Positions 8,501-15,983 of a stretch of DNA of 25,140 bases are shown here, in pieces. The notes under the pieces are model-generated. The model searched no databases. It saw nothing but the letters and a program-made list of their open reading frames with translations, and was not told where the DNA came from. The position numbers were made by a program, and so were the translations under genes. Each line of letters starts with the position of its first letter. The stretch's first letter is position 1. The stretch is from an uncultured Christensenellaceae bacterium. Lineage in GTDB: Bacteria; Bacillota; Clostridia; Christensenellales; UBA1242. Location of the stretch: positions 30,124 to 55,263 of the forward strand of contig CAJULT010000006.1 in assembly GCA_910587225.1 (NCBI GenBank), in the 5' to 3' direction.

Positions 8501-8991
8501 CAAAAATTTATGACAGCATGCAGGGCAATGACTCTCCAAGATGGACAGTAGAAAAAGAAATAGAAATTATGACAGAGAATATCCGAGTTGTAGGACTTCC
8601 GGATGCGCAAGGTGGGGAAATTTTATTCACCGGCAAGCCAATCATACTTTCATTCGCTTATGCTGGGGACAGTGAGATAACATCTGTTCAATATGTTTTA
8701 GTGAGCGGCAATGCGTCACTTACCCGCCTTGAACTCAAAGAGGGCGAAACTGAAGCTGACAGAAAGGCTAGCCTTACACTTAAAGGCGAAGGAACAATAA
8801 AAGTAAAAGTAATCGTAAATGGAGTTGAATCTCCAATAATTACAGTAAAAGTTGCAATGCAAGGAATGAGTAGCGTTGTAAAATACTTGATTGTGGTGAT
8901 TGTCATTCTTGTGACCTTGATAGCTGGAATAACAACTTTAATAATAGTTCTCAAAAAACGAAAGAAAAAGAAACTGGGGGATAAAGCCTAA
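5572..8991 (+). CDS. membrane-anchored surface protein with ConA-like and Ig-like (Big_2) domains
   Basis: About 1139 residues. ATG 5572 is preferred over ATG 5566 because AGGAG (5561-5565) directly abuts the earlier ATG. An N-terminal signal peptide (MKKFLTFTFTLAALSA...) probably ends near VYA-QE. Three homologous beta-rich modules follow, at roughly residues 50-200, 215-400 and 440-590. Each has a W-x-x-R-G-Y-x-[IV] core and resembles LamG/concanavalin-A-like carbohydrate-binding folds. After that come several Ig-like repeats of Big_2 type (KVGESVTL...ITAKSAG). The C-terminus is one membrane helix (YLIVVIVILVTLIAGITTL) followed by KKRKKKK. No LPXTG sorting motif is seen, so the helix is the likely anchor. 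It is first in a three-gene operon with a glycosidase-like protein. The binding target is inferred to be glycan. Residues PWGGDW are encoded by a G9 run. Confidence 0.85.
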   Translation: MKKFLTFTFTLAALSAACFCISPVQNVYAQEDADIKEFAQLEINELAGYAQDGATVDPKTGNITSVVPYGRFGYNGNYENVEITSRIKFSTTGNTVFTLRAQGDSLLPIDGGWANRGYNIRWYATGQYDFLVDGNVISSAAWGMPVQSTETEYNVKFKTVNTLEGNVHVTFSINGSPIVDYLDSTTKIGGGWYAVCSEGSQFSATGKGFQQPLVLNDIASPVLSANFPATLNEDGTVSTSGVNSGAGFVFQSTDTYSFKTYFTPKTTTQAPTESIDFTIGAYKTNDKEINRPDVVDSAWGWTEPGYTIRWCANGQRHILRGGTLREYVWHLPTFTAGQTYEIEYGVKQFADGSNQIFLKIDGNLCVNYFDRAAEDYTPLKLNPAGGAPASHLYYAMVITHGVDSTLDFGEKSEVTEKTTISNDLDGLTTYNPASVIDRNGNIASFGAGIVGGYNANFKDGAVKFKTKFTSIGTYMVYTLRSQGGLDTPWGGDWTNRGYTVYLYPNGQIVFAKNGATLFEGWATGGFSLATGTEYTMEFGTINRTADVVQVYFKVNGVVILNYVDSVNALNNAGWFSIYNDGFAGTMAPCGVEIPILTTTAEAIKVGESVTLTSVAGAEYFIDEDKSTATASLSGNVITAKSAGKIVVYAKANNLYSSDLEIEVTEELKAVITSVPSTLIVIGGEKVKVDGGLNKPEVEVTSKEFSIENLTGRAVISANGEITGLAAGTVKVFVTINGIKSEGVVLTIIPKVEVGNTTAMAVGETRMLSYSANGDLPSENIITKYEIIEGGELVTLNTETGEITANKIGIVRLRVTLTGESFQAVSVVASIAIEKPVVVLKDVNDMYVGQTTTFNATINEGVEVQSSSLKVVKGGECVTIDGMNVTAIKEGSVEIRAVINGIESASHFFIVDQLVPTFNPPKYLTINDEIELNVMFNYESYQPSKIEYSLKGDADQFAELSTSTLKTLDKAGKITVVAKIYDSMQGNDSPRWTVEKEIEIMTENIRVVGLPDAQGGEILFTGKPIILSFAYAGDSEITSVQYVLVSGNASLTRLELKEGETEADRKASLTLKGEGTIKVKVIVNGVESPIITVKVAMQGMSSVVKYLIVVIVILVTLIAGITTLIIVLKKRKKKKLGDKA

Positions 8992-10472
8992 TGAAAAAAT
9001 CAAGCCGTATCTTTTTGGCAATTTGTGGCGGTTTATTGTGTCTGTGCACAATGTCCTCACCTGCCGATGCCATAGCGGTTGAAAATCCAACTGCTAAGAA
9101 TGTAGAAACCATTAAATACGACTTCCTTGCCAAAGATGAAATGCCGATTCTTGGCTATGTTGGACTTCCTAGCGAAAATGTTATGGATGGCGTAGCAAGT
9201 GAGAACCCGTCTTTCATAACTCGCAGCAACATGGTTAGATATAAAGAGGCAGGCTTTAACATCTTGTCCGGGCTTTACGAAAGAGAGCCTAGTAATACCA
9301 ATGAAGTTTTAAGAGCGCTGGAACTATGTAATGAACTTAATCTTGCTTACTTTGTAAATGACACTACCTTTAGATGTGAAACTTATGGTGGAAGCGTGGG
9401 TTATGCAACCGAAGAGCAGTACCAAGCCGCTCTTGAAAACGCGTGGTATTTAAATGAACCTGCCTTTGCTGGAATAGCAGTTAAGGACGAGCCTTCCGCA
9501 AAAGACTTTAATGCAATGGGGTATGTTAATAAAGCAATCAAGGCAAAAGCGGAGGGTAAAATTCTCTACACCAACCTTTTCCCAAGAGGTGTGGAAAAGG
9601 AAAGACTTTATCTTGACAACCCAACTGGCGGAACTTATGAGCAATATCAAAGATATGTCAAAGAGTTTGTTGAAAAAGTTAAACCAGATGTTTTGGCGTA
9701 CGATTGTTACCTATTCTTTGCACCGGGAGGTACACTTGGCAACATTTGTGGGGGATATGACCCGGTGAGCGAGGTTGTGCATGAGGTGAGCTTTAAAAAC
9801 TATTTTGAAGCACTTTCTCTTTATCGTAATACTGCCAAAGACAATAACATTCCTTTCTGGGTGACAGTTGCAGCGCAAAACCATAATGCAAAAACGCTAT
9901 TTACAAAAAAGCAGATAAACTGGACAGTAAATGTATCTCTTGCCTATGGCGCGAAGGGAATGCAATATTATACCTATTGGCCAATGATGGCTGGCTCAAA
10001 AGTTGAAGATTGGGATAACACCAATCGTAATGGTATGGTGACGGTAAATGGAACTCCGCATGATACCTACTACACCATTAAAGAAATTAACAGTAATATA
10101 AAACTTGTGGACAGCGTGCTTATGCAAAGTGAAAGCAAGGGACTTATTCAATTCGGAAAGCAGATACTTCCAATTAACCATAAGGATTTATTATACTCAT
10201 ACGGACTTTTAAACAATGTTGATGGCGGCGACGTAGTGGCGGGCTGTTTTGAGCATAATGGCAATGACGTATATTACATAGTAAATAATTCGGTAGATTG
10301 TGGCAGAAAAACTTTTACAGCTGACTTTGTAAAAAAAGTTAATGTAAAGGCTATTGGTGGAAACCTAGTAACCGACCAAAATCCGACAGGACAGGAAACT
10401 TATGATAATGTTTACAATTTATCCTTTAACCTAAGCGCAGGTGAGTCGATTTTGTTGGAGGTGGAAAGATGA
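8991..10472 (+). CDS. secreted TIM-barrel glycoside-hydrolase-like protein
   Basis: 493 residues with a signal peptide (hydrophobic residues 6-22, cleavage near ADA). The body matches the pattern of GH-A-type TIM-barrel glycosidases: GYVGLP at the first strand, FAGIAVKDEPS at residues 157-167 with a candidate catalytic acid, ILYTNLFP, DVLAYDCYLF, IPFWVTVAAQ and a final SLAYGAKGMQYYTYWP. These motifs are common in uncharacterised secreted glycosidases of gut bacteria, but the exact GH family and substrate are not clear from sequence. The ATG overlaps the upstream stop (TAATG), so translation is coupled. It probably acts outside the cell on the glycan that the neighbouring ConA-like proteins bind. 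Confidence 0.7.
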   Translation: MKKSSRIFLAICGGLLCLCTMSSPADAIAVENPTAKNVETIKYDFLAKDEMPILGYVGLPSENVMDGVASENPSFITRSNMVRYKEAGFNILSGLYEREPSNTNEVLRALELCNELNLAYFVNDTTFRCETYGGSVGYATEEQYQAALENAWYLNEPAFAGIAVKDEPSAKDFNAMGYVNKAIKAKAEGKILYTNLFPRGVEKERLYLDNPTGGTYEQYQRYVKEFVEKVKPDVLAYDCYLFFAPGGTLGNICGGYDPVSEVVHEVSFKNYFEALSLYRNTAKDNNIPFWVTVAAQNHNAKTLFTKKQINWTVNVSLAYGAKGMQYYTYWPMMAGSKVEDWDNTNRNGMVTVNGTPHDTYYTIKEINSNIKLVDSVLMQSESKGLIQFGKQILPINHKDLLYSYGLLNNVDGGDVVAGCFEHNGNDVYYIVNNSVDCGRKTFTADFVKKVNVKAIGGNLVTDQNPTGQETYDNVYNLSFNLSAGESILLEVER

Positions 10473-11524
10473 AGCTTCTTTTAGGTTTACTTATGTCCGT
10501 TTCCATGATTGCGTGCGGGGGAGGAATTGCGGCGATAGCTGTAAACGACAGCGCGGTTGACACTAATCAAATAGAAAACTCGCAGACAAGTTCAGAATAC
10601 TATACCTATACGCTTTCAACCTTGAATGCATACCCATTTAAAGCAGGCAGTCCTAAGGTGGACAAATATAACAATGTTCAGTTTACTGGCACTGCCGATG
10701 CGATTGGTTTTAACCAATATTACCAAAACTTCTCTCTTGAAATGAAAGTTAATTTTCAAGCGTTTACATGGCCTTCACAGTTTTATATCAGTGCAAGAGC
10801 AAGCTACTTTGATAGAGCTATGAGCCCAAATCTTCAACGCAAAGGCTACACCTATCGCTTTGGTGCGACAGGTTCGATTGAGATATATAAAGAAGGCGCA
10901 TCTCTTGCAAGTGTAAATATTCCGGGCTTTGTGGAAAATCGTGACTACATTTTTGAAATTGGTGCTGTTGATATAAATGAAAACGCTACAAGGCTATTTA
11001 TAAACATAGATAATCAAGAGATTCTTTCGATAAAAGATGAAAACTTGCCAATCCAAAAATGCGGCTTTATCAACATGAACGGTGATAGCGCGGGTGCATT
11101 TGGTTTAACACTTCAATCATCCTATTCAAAACTAACCCCACTTCAAACTAGTGCGACAAGAGATGAAAAAGGTTTAACGCTTTCTACCTCTTTGCTAGGC
11201 CCATTTGCTTATGGCAATATGAATTATGACATGTTTACTAAACGCCTGTTGCAAGCAATTTATATTAATGACAGCTCGGTTTTTGAGCTAAACGAAAAAT
11301 ATTATAGCTTGGACGGCGGCACTGAAAAAAGATTTGTGGATGTAAACTATACTGACGGAAAATTGATTGTGAGTGTTGCGAACAACGCTTATGCCTTTGA
11401 AACAAACAGTCAGCAAAGCTTTGTAGTAGAGCGTCTAGCTTTAAAAAAGACTACTTCGGAGGGTGGTATGCTAACTCCTAGTGGAAAGGTATTGAAAGAG
11501 GACTATATTTTTAAAATAGTATAA
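10469..11524 (+). CDS. secreted or lipid-anchored ConA-like domain protein
   Basis: 351 residues beginning with a short hydrophobic signal (MKLLLGLLMSVSMIAC). Cys16 is a possible but weak lipoprotein site because the residues before it are M-I-A. Residues about 60-220 repeat the module found three times in the first gene of the operon, including KGYTYRFGATGSIEIY, matching RGYNIRWYATGQYDFL there. The C-terminal 120 residues are not recognised. ATG 10469 overlaps the upstream TGA (ATGA) and has GGAGGTGG before it. A terminator follows at once, so the operon ends here. The role is inferred to be accessory glycan binding for the glycosidase-like protein. Confidence 0.75.
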   Translation: MKLLLGLLMSVSMIACGGGIAAIAVNDSAVDTNQIENSQTSSEYYTYTLSTLNAYPFKAGSPKVDKYNNVQFTGTADAIGFNQYYQNFSLEMKVNFQAFTWPSQFYISARASYFDRAMSPNLQRKGYTYRFGATGSIEIYKEGASLASVNIPGFVENRDYIFEIGAVDINENATRLFINIDNQEILSIKDENLPIQKCGFINMNGDSAGAFGLTLQSSYSKLTPLQTSATRDEKGLTLSTSLLGPFAYGNMNYDMFTKRLLQAIYINDSSVFELNEKYYSLDGGTEKRFVDVNYTDGKLIVSVANNAYAFETNSQQSFVVERLALKKTTSEGGMLTPSGKVLKEDYIFKIV

Positions 11525-11548
11525 AAAAAGTGGTGACCCACTTTTTTT
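11523..11548. terminator. bidirectional terminator
   Basis: A7 plus GTGG pairs with CCAC plus T7 around a four-base loop (TGAC). It serves the plus-strand operon and the minus-strand acyltransferase. Confidence 0.92.
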
Positions 11549-11549
11549 G

Positions 11550-12632
11550 TTATTCATTTAGTTTTTTACTTCTGCGTTTTTCTAGCAAACGGTTAACTCC
11601 TTTAAACAAAGGCTTTTCAATAAGGTATTTTCTAATAAGTTCGATTATTGCGCATACTACAAACACCGCAATGCAAATTAGTGGCGCATATAACGCAAAC
11701 AGGTTGTTGTAAGCAAGCGAAGGGCAGTTAATTAGTTTTGGCCATAGCCAACCGCGAATAAAATTGTTGTCGTGTATCAGATAAATGCCAAGGGTGCTAG
11801 ATGCAACAATGTTGATAAATTTATTGCTTTTGATGTTAATTTTTCTAAAAAGGCAAAATAGTGTAATTGCAGAAAGAACACATAAAATGTCGCGTGTGTC
11901 ATATTGGACGATGTTGAAAGCACAGTTGAGAGCGGCCATCAAAGCGTAAGAGGCGATAAAAGCAATAAGCATGAAGATTTTGGAATCTAGAAGCTTAGAA
12001 CTTTCACTTCCGTATTTACGAAGATAAGTGGCTATAAGATATAAAGTTAAAAACCACACCACCATTGAGTTTCCAAATAAGTCAATTTTAAATACTTGTG
12101 GTATAACCATTTGCAAAACTAACAAAAAGCCAATTAAAGAAATATGTTGACGCCTAGTTATATGGGCAATTAAAATGTTCATATATGGCGCTAAAATGTA
12201 CATAGCAAGGTAAGCAGTGACAAACCAGTATTGGTTAAGCAGGGGCAGCAGTGATAAAACCAATTCTCCGAAATCGAATGCCGCACCTCCAGAGATAACG
12301 AAGATAATGTATATAAAGAAGGCATAAACGGTAGTTTGAAGAAGTATCATCAATAGTTTTGAAAGCTTGAATTTGCTATTTATCATAAAATAGCCGCTTA
12401 TAAGCACAAAAATATTTACACCAACTTTTCCGCCTACAACCATAAATTTAACCATTATTTCATTCAGAGGAGAAGAAAATCCGTCAAAAAGCCCATGACA
12501 AGCAAAATGATGCATAACAATTAAAAACATTGCAATTATTCGCAAAAGTTCCAAATTGCTTTGTCGAGGTTTTGTCGAGGCATTTTGAGAAAATGCTGGC
12601 TGGGCTAGGTTTTCTGGGCTGTAGCTTTGCAT
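11550..12632 (-). CDS. membrane acyltransferase (acyltransferase 3 family)
   Basis: 360 residues with about ten hydrophobic helices across most of its length. It has the family's first-helix pattern RIIAMFLIVMHHFACHG, in which the histidine pair is the presumed catalytic site. Family members (OafA type) move acetyl or other acyl groups onto cell-surface sugars from the cytoplasmic side of the membrane. ATG 12632 is chosen because AAGGAG lies seven bases upstream; an upstream in-frame ATG would add 13 residues with no ribosome binding site. It stands alone with a strong promoter. The substrate could be a wall polymer or exopolysaccharide; the sequence does not say which. Confidence 0.88.
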   Translation of the reverse strand: MQSYSPENLAQPAFSQNASTKPRQSNLELLRIIAMFLIVMHHFACHGLFDGFSSPLNEIMVKFMVVGGKVGVNIFVLISGYFMINSKFKLSKLLMILLQTTVYAFFIYIIFVISGGAAFDFGELVLSLLPLLNQYWFVTAYLAMYILAPYMNILIAHITRRQHISLIGFLLVLQMVIPQVFKIDLFGNSMVVWFLTLYLIATYLRKYGSESSKLLDSKIFMLIAFIASYALMAALNCAFNIVQYDTRDILCVLSAITLFCLFRKINIKSNKFINIVASSTLGIYLIHDNNFIRGWLWPKLINCPSLAYNNLFALYAPLICIAVFVVCAIIELIRKYLIEKPLFKGVNRLLEKRRSKKLNE

Positions 12633-12659
12633 GTGCAGTCTCCTTAGTAAGATAAGAGG

Positions 12660-12688
12660 ATTATAACACAAATTCCATTAACTTTCAA
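12660..12688 (-). promoter_or_regulatory. acyltransferase promoter
   Basis: On the minus strand TTGAAA (12688-12683), a 17-bp spacer and a consensus TATAAT (12665-12660), about 28 bases before the ATG. Confidence 0.8.
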
Positions 12689-12847
12689 GCAAAGAGATGG
12701 TATTGGATTTATAAGTATTTAAAATTCTTAGTAAACTTTATTAAATTGCGCGGAGTGGACGGAGCGCACCTTCAAGGGAAGAGGACTGGGTGGAGAAACC
12801 ACGAGTCAGCGAGCTAGCCAATTTTAATTGGCGTATCCGCGTCAAAG

Positions 12848-12878
12848 AAAAATCCCGATCGGAAACGAACGGGATTTT
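12848..12878 (-). terminator. terminator of the original tRNA-Ile transcript
   Basis: AAAATCCCG (12849-12857) pairs with CGGGATTTT (12870-12878), and T residues follow on the minus strand. It lies 29 bases past the tRNA CCA end. The rest of 12690-12906 shows no gene, only a small AT-rich hairpin (GCCAATTTTAATTGGC). Confidence 0.8.
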
Positions 12879-12906
12879 GCGGGACGAAGTGGTGTCTGTC
12901 CCAAAA

Positions 12907-12961
12907 TGGTAGGCTTGAGTGGACTCGAACCACCGACCCCTACCTTATCAGGGTGGTGCTC
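12907..12961 (-). tRNA. tRNA-Ile(GAT) 3' remnant, element attachment site
   Basis: Read on the minus strand this is the 3' part of a tRNA: end of the D stem (GAGC), anticodon arm with loop CTGATAA (anticodon GAT), variable loop, T arm with GGTGG-TTCGAGT-CCACT, acceptor strand CAAGCCT, A, and an encoded CCA. The 5' acceptor strand and most of the D arm are absent; unrelated AT-rich DNA begins beyond 12961. It is therefore not a working gene. It is the leftover 3' end expected where an element has integrated into a tRNA gene. The anticodon stem has a C-A mismatch (positions 28-42), as if its two strands came from different copies. Confidence 0.85.
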
Positions 12962-12993
12962 TTTTTGATAAAAATTTTGCTCACACTTGCTAT

Positions 12994-13012
12994 ATTGCCC
13001 TAAAATAAAGGC
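12994..13012 (+). repeat. 19-bp direct repeat, left copy
   Basis: ATTGCCCTAAAATAAAGGC is identical to 24425-24443. This copy lies just inside the element's left end. Each copy holds a small hairpin (TGCC...GGCA here). Confidence 0.8.
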
Positions 13013-13185
13013 ATTTTGACACATTAAAAACGCAATTGCGGTAAAACAACAAAATATACCTTACTACAGTTTACTGCAAATGTCACATTTTGGCTTAAAT
13101 TGAGTGTTTTAAGACTATCTAAACCTATATAAAACGATTTAGCAATGTTTTAAAAATTTATCGTAAAAACGGTTCATCTTTGTAT

Positions 13186-13242
13186 TATCTCCAAAAAAAT
13201 GCAATTTTTTACCTCGGCTATCTCCAAAAAAATGGCATTTTT
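13186..13242 (+). repeat. two copies of a 24-base motif upstream of the ATPase gene
   Basis: TATCTCCAAAAAAATG plus an AT-rich tail occurs at 13186 and again at 13219, 33 bases apart, directly before the promoter at 13245. This could be a regulator binding site pair. The rest of 13013-13291 shows no gene. Confidence 0.6.
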
Positions 13243-13244
13243 GC

Positions 13245-13273
13245 TTGACTTTTGCGTTTTTATATTTTATCAT
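13245..13273 (+). promoter_or_regulatory. promoter of the DUF4143 ATPase gene
   Basis: TTGACT (13245-13250), a 17-bp spacer and TATCAT (13268-13273), followed by GAGGAG and ATG 13292. Confidence 0.75.
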
Positions 13274-13291
13274 AAGGCCGAGGAGTAGAAA

Positions 13292-14590
13292 ATGGAGAGA
13301 AAAATATACAATGATTTATTAAACTGGAAAAATTCGAATGATCGAAAACCTTTGATCTTGCAGGGCCCAAGACAAGTTGGAAAAACCTATATCACAAATT
13401 TGTTCGGAAGTCGTGAATATGCTAATGTTGTTTATTGCAACTTTGAACAAGATGAAGATTTGAAAGATTTTTTTAATGTCTTGGAGCCAACAAAGATATT
13501 GAGATTGATTGGAGCTCATAAAAAGAAAGAAATTTTTAAAGAAAAGACTTTGATTATTTTTGACGAAATCCAATATTGTCCAAAAGCATTGACGTCTTTA
13601 AAATATTTTAATGAAGAAGCAAATGATTATCATATAATTGCCACCGGTTCTTTACTTGGAGTTTCATTAAACAGAGGAAGTTATTCCTTTCCTGTTGGAA
13701 AAGTTCAATTTATGACAATGGCGCCAATGGATTTTGAAGAATTTTTACTTGCGCAAAATGAAAATTATGAAGTTCTGATTGATGAAATCAAAAGATGTTA
13801 TGCTGAAAACTCTCCACTTGCAAAGCCCTTTCATAATGAAGCCATGGACTTATATAAAAGCTATTTGTTTGTTGGTGGAATGCCAGAAGTTGTTGAAGAA
13901 TATGTAAAAACTGGCAATTATGAATTGGTAAGAATTAAACAGGATGCCGTTCTCCAAGCTTATTTCAACGATATGAGCAAATATAACAAAGCAACAGAGA
14001 TTCCAAAAGTAAGGCTTGTTTACAAAAACATAACAACGCAACTTGCAAAAGAAAATCGAAAGTTTAAATATTCCCTAATAAAAAGTGGTGGCAGAGCAAG
14101 AGAGTTTGAATTTGCTATTGAATGGTTGTGTTTGGCAGGTGTCGCAAATCAACTATATAGAATTGAGCAAATCAAGCTTCCACTTGATGCCTTTAAATCG
14201 TTAGATGATTTTAAATTTTATATGAATGACGTTGGATTGTGTTGTGCAAATCAAAAAGTTCAGTTTGATGACATTATTTTGGATAAAGACAGTTTTGAAT
14301 TTAAAGGTGGATTGACAGAAAATTATGTTTTCAACCAACTGTCTGTAAACGGTCTTTCAACATACTATTGGACAAGTAAGTCCGACGCTGAAATTGACTT
14401 TATAACTCGCATTAACAAAGATGTAGTGCCGATTGAAGTAAAATCTGGCGAGAACACCCGCTCAAGAAGTTTGTCAGTTTATATGCAACAATTTAAGCCA
14501 GCCCATGCAATCCGCATTTCAGCAAAAAACTTTGGCTTTGAAAACAACATCAAATCAGTGCCGCTTTATGCAGTCTTTTGCATTAAGTAA
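13292..14590 (+). CDS. AAA-family ATPase with DUF4143 C-terminal domain
   Basis: 432 residues. The N-terminal AAA domain has Walker A GPRQVGKT (25-32), Walker B LIIFDE with Asp91-Glu92, and a sensor-like ATGSLLG. The C-terminal third carries DUF4143 features ending in AEIDFITR and VPIEVKSG, the D...EVK arrangement of PD-(D/E)XK nuclease folds. Proteins of this family are frequent lone cargo genes in gut bacteria; their role is not established, and nuclease activity is an inference. GAGGAG precedes ATG 13292. The phosphoesterase gene follows 21 bases later, probably in the same transcript. Confidence 0.9.
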   Translation: MERKIYNDLLNWKNSNDRKPLILQGPRQVGKTYITNLFGSREYANVVYCNFEQDEDLKDFFNVLEPTKILRLIGAHKKKEIFKEKTLIIFDEIQYCPKALTSLKYFNEEANDYHIIATGSLLGVSLNRGSYSFPVGKVQFMTMAPMDFEEFLLAQNENYEVLIDEIKRCYAENSPLAKPFHNEAMDLYKSYLFVGGMPEVVEEYVKTGNYELVRIKQDAVLQAYFNDMSKYNKATEIPKVRLVYKNITTQLAKENRKFKYSLIKSGGRAREFEFAIEWLCLAGVANQLYRIEQIKLPLDAFKSLDDFKFYMNDVGLCCANQKVQFDDIILDKDSFEFKGGLTENYVFNQLSVNGLSTYYWTSKSDAEIDFITRINKDVVPIEVKSGENTRSRSLSVYMQQFKPAHAIRISAKNFGFENNIKSVPLYAVFCIK

Positions 14591-14611
14591 TTGCTAAAAG
14601 AGAGATGAAAA

Positions 14612-15334
14612 ATGAAATACTTTGTAAGTGCTGATATTCATGGTTTTTTTGACGAATGGATGTCAGCTTTGAAAGAAAAAGATTTTGACATAAACAACTC
14701 ACAGCACAAGCTGATTGTTTGTGGAGATATGTTTGACAGAGGACCTCAGCCGAAAGAAATTATTGATTTTGTTTTGTCACATAAAGATAAAATAATTCTT
14801 ATCAAAGGGAATCACGAAGACTTAATGGAAGAAATGATTGCACGAGGCAAAAACAATTATGCTGACCTTTCAAATGGAACTGCATACACAATTGTTGATT
14901 TATGCCCAGAATGGCAAGTCAGTAAATTTAATTTAGAAGAAATAGCAAAAGAAACAGGGCTTGCCGAAGTTTTGTCTTTGTGTGTTGATTATTTTGAGAC
15001 AAAACATTATATCTTCGTTCATGGCTGGATTCCAATCATTGAAAGTTGTTGTTTGTATGACAGCGATTGGCGAAACGCGCGTCCAGAGCGTTGGAAAAAA
15101 GCTCGTTGGCAAAACCCTGTTGATATGTTTAGATATGAAATTTACGAGTCAAACAAAACAATCGTGTGTGGACATTGGCATTGCAGTGCTTTGTGGCACG
15201 AACAATATCCGGAGAAATATGAAGAATTTGGCGAAAATGAAAATTTTGAGCCTTTTATAACAAAAGATATGATTGCGCTGGATGCCTGCACTGTGCACAC
15301 TCATAAAGTGAATGTGGTGGTGTTGGAAGATTAA
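14612..15334 (+). CDS. PPP-type metallophosphoesterase
   Basis: 240 residues with the full set of PPP-family metal motifs: ADIHG (Asp8, His10), GDMFDRG (Asp39, Arg43), GNHED (Asn67, His68, Glu69), VHGW, and CGHWH near the end. Such enzymes act as serine/threonine phosphatases or on diadenosine tetraphosphate; the substrate here cannot be told. AGAGAGATG lies before ATG 14612. It is probably co-transcribed with the ATPase gene and followed by a terminator shared with the opposing XRE gene. Nothing in the sequence shows a direct link to the DGR. Confidence 0.88.
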   Translation: MKYFVSADIHGFFDEWMSALKEKDFDINNSQHKLIVCGDMFDRGPQPKEIIDFVLSHKDKIILIKGNHEDLMEEMIARGKNNYADLSNGTAYTIVDLCPEWQVSKFNLEEIAKETGLAEVLSLCVDYFETKHYIFVHGWIPIIESCCLYDSDWRNARPERWKKARWQNPVDMFRYEIYESNKTIVCGHWHCSALWHEQYPEKYEEFGENENFEPFITKDMIALDACTVHTHKVNVVVLED

Positions 15335-15377
15335 CAAAAGTAAAAAGTCTAAAAGAATACAAAAATGTTAAATTTAA

Positions 15378-15412
15378 GAAAAACCCGAGAGAAAATATCC
15401 CTCGGTTTTTTG
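15378..15412. terminator. bidirectional terminator
   Basis: CCGAG (15385-15389) pairs with CTCGG (15401-15405), flanked by A-run and T-run arms. It separates the convergent phosphoesterase and XRE genes. Confidence 0.8.
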
Positions 15413-15420
15413 TTGTCAAT

Positions 15421-15753
15421 TTATCTTTTCAACTTTTTAGCCAAATCAAGTATTGTTTCTTTATTTTCAGGACTTAATGATTTGATAAGATCAAAAATCT
15501 CTTTATCTTTTGCATAATCTTCTGGCTTAGCATAGAAAAATTCTTCCGGAGTTATTTCAACCAATTCCATAAACTTCAATAATGTCGAAACTTTTAATTC
15601 AACTTTATATGTTTCAATTCTGTTTATAAAACTATCGCTGAAACCTAAGCGCAAACTTGTGTCTCTTGCCGACAAGTTGTTTTTATTCCTAAAATAGCCG
15701 ATTTTAAAAACTAAATCCTTATATTCCTTATCAAAATTTTCTTTATTTTTCAT
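15421..15753 (-). CDS. XRE-family transcriptional regulator
   Basis: 110 residues. The helix-turn-helix is at about residues 23-60 (LSARDTSLRLGFSDSFINRIE). A helical tail (EIFDLIKSLSPENKETILDLAKKL) of the type used for dimerisation follows. It resembles the small repressors that control mobile elements. The minus-strand AGGTGAGGTG before ATG 15753 is the ribosome binding site. Two palindromes in the divergent intergenic region (15853-15903) are natural operator candidates. The regulated genes are not proven. Confidence 0.88.
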   Translation of the reverse strand: MKNKENFDKEYKDLVFKIGYFRNKNNLSARDTSLRLGFSDSFINRIETYKVELKVSTLLKFMELVEITPEEFFYAKPEDYAKDKEIFDLIKSLSPENKETILDLAKKLKR

Positions 15754-15843
15754 AATAAATCACCTCACCTTTTAATTTTAAATTCTGACAATCTTTTGTC
15801 TTAATCAAAGAGTGATGTGATTTTTTATTTTTGTCAAAATAAT

Positions 15844-15903
15844 TTGCACTTTTATATCACTGTATGATATACTCTGAATTGTATATGTCAAACACTGATA
15901 TAT
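15844..15903 (+). promoter_or_regulatory. promoter with paired operator palindromes
   Basis: TTGCAC (15844-15849), an 18-bp spacer and TATACT (15868-15873) form a plus-strand promoter. The palindrome TATATCA-N5-TGATATA (15853-15871) covers its spacer and -10 box. A second, ATATGTCA-N5-TGATATAT (15883-15903), lies 31 bases downstream centre to centre, about three helical turns, so both would face the same side. A third, weaker TGATACATATACGATATA sequence precedes the next gene. Confidence 0.65.
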
Positions 15904-15983
15904 TTTTAATCAAATTATGCAAAAGCATTCAATTATAAGTCATTCTTGTATTGATACATATACGATATAAAAGGAGAGATGCA

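Noticed and set aside
5572..8991. LPXTG-type sortase anchoring of the surface protein
   Set aside because: No LPXTG-like motif precedes the C-terminal membrane helix; only the helix and basic tail are present.
12907..12961. A functional tRNA-Ile gene
   Set aside because: The 5' acceptor strand and D arm are missing, so it cannot fold into a tRNA.
12842..13024. Minus-strand 60-residue open frame over the tRNA remnant
   Set aside because: It reads through the tRNA remnant and its terminator, so it is not a real gene.
13292..15334. ATPase-phosphoesterase pair as a defence system
   Set aside because: Both families occur widely as lone cargo. Nothing in the sequence shows a defence role, so no such function was assigned.
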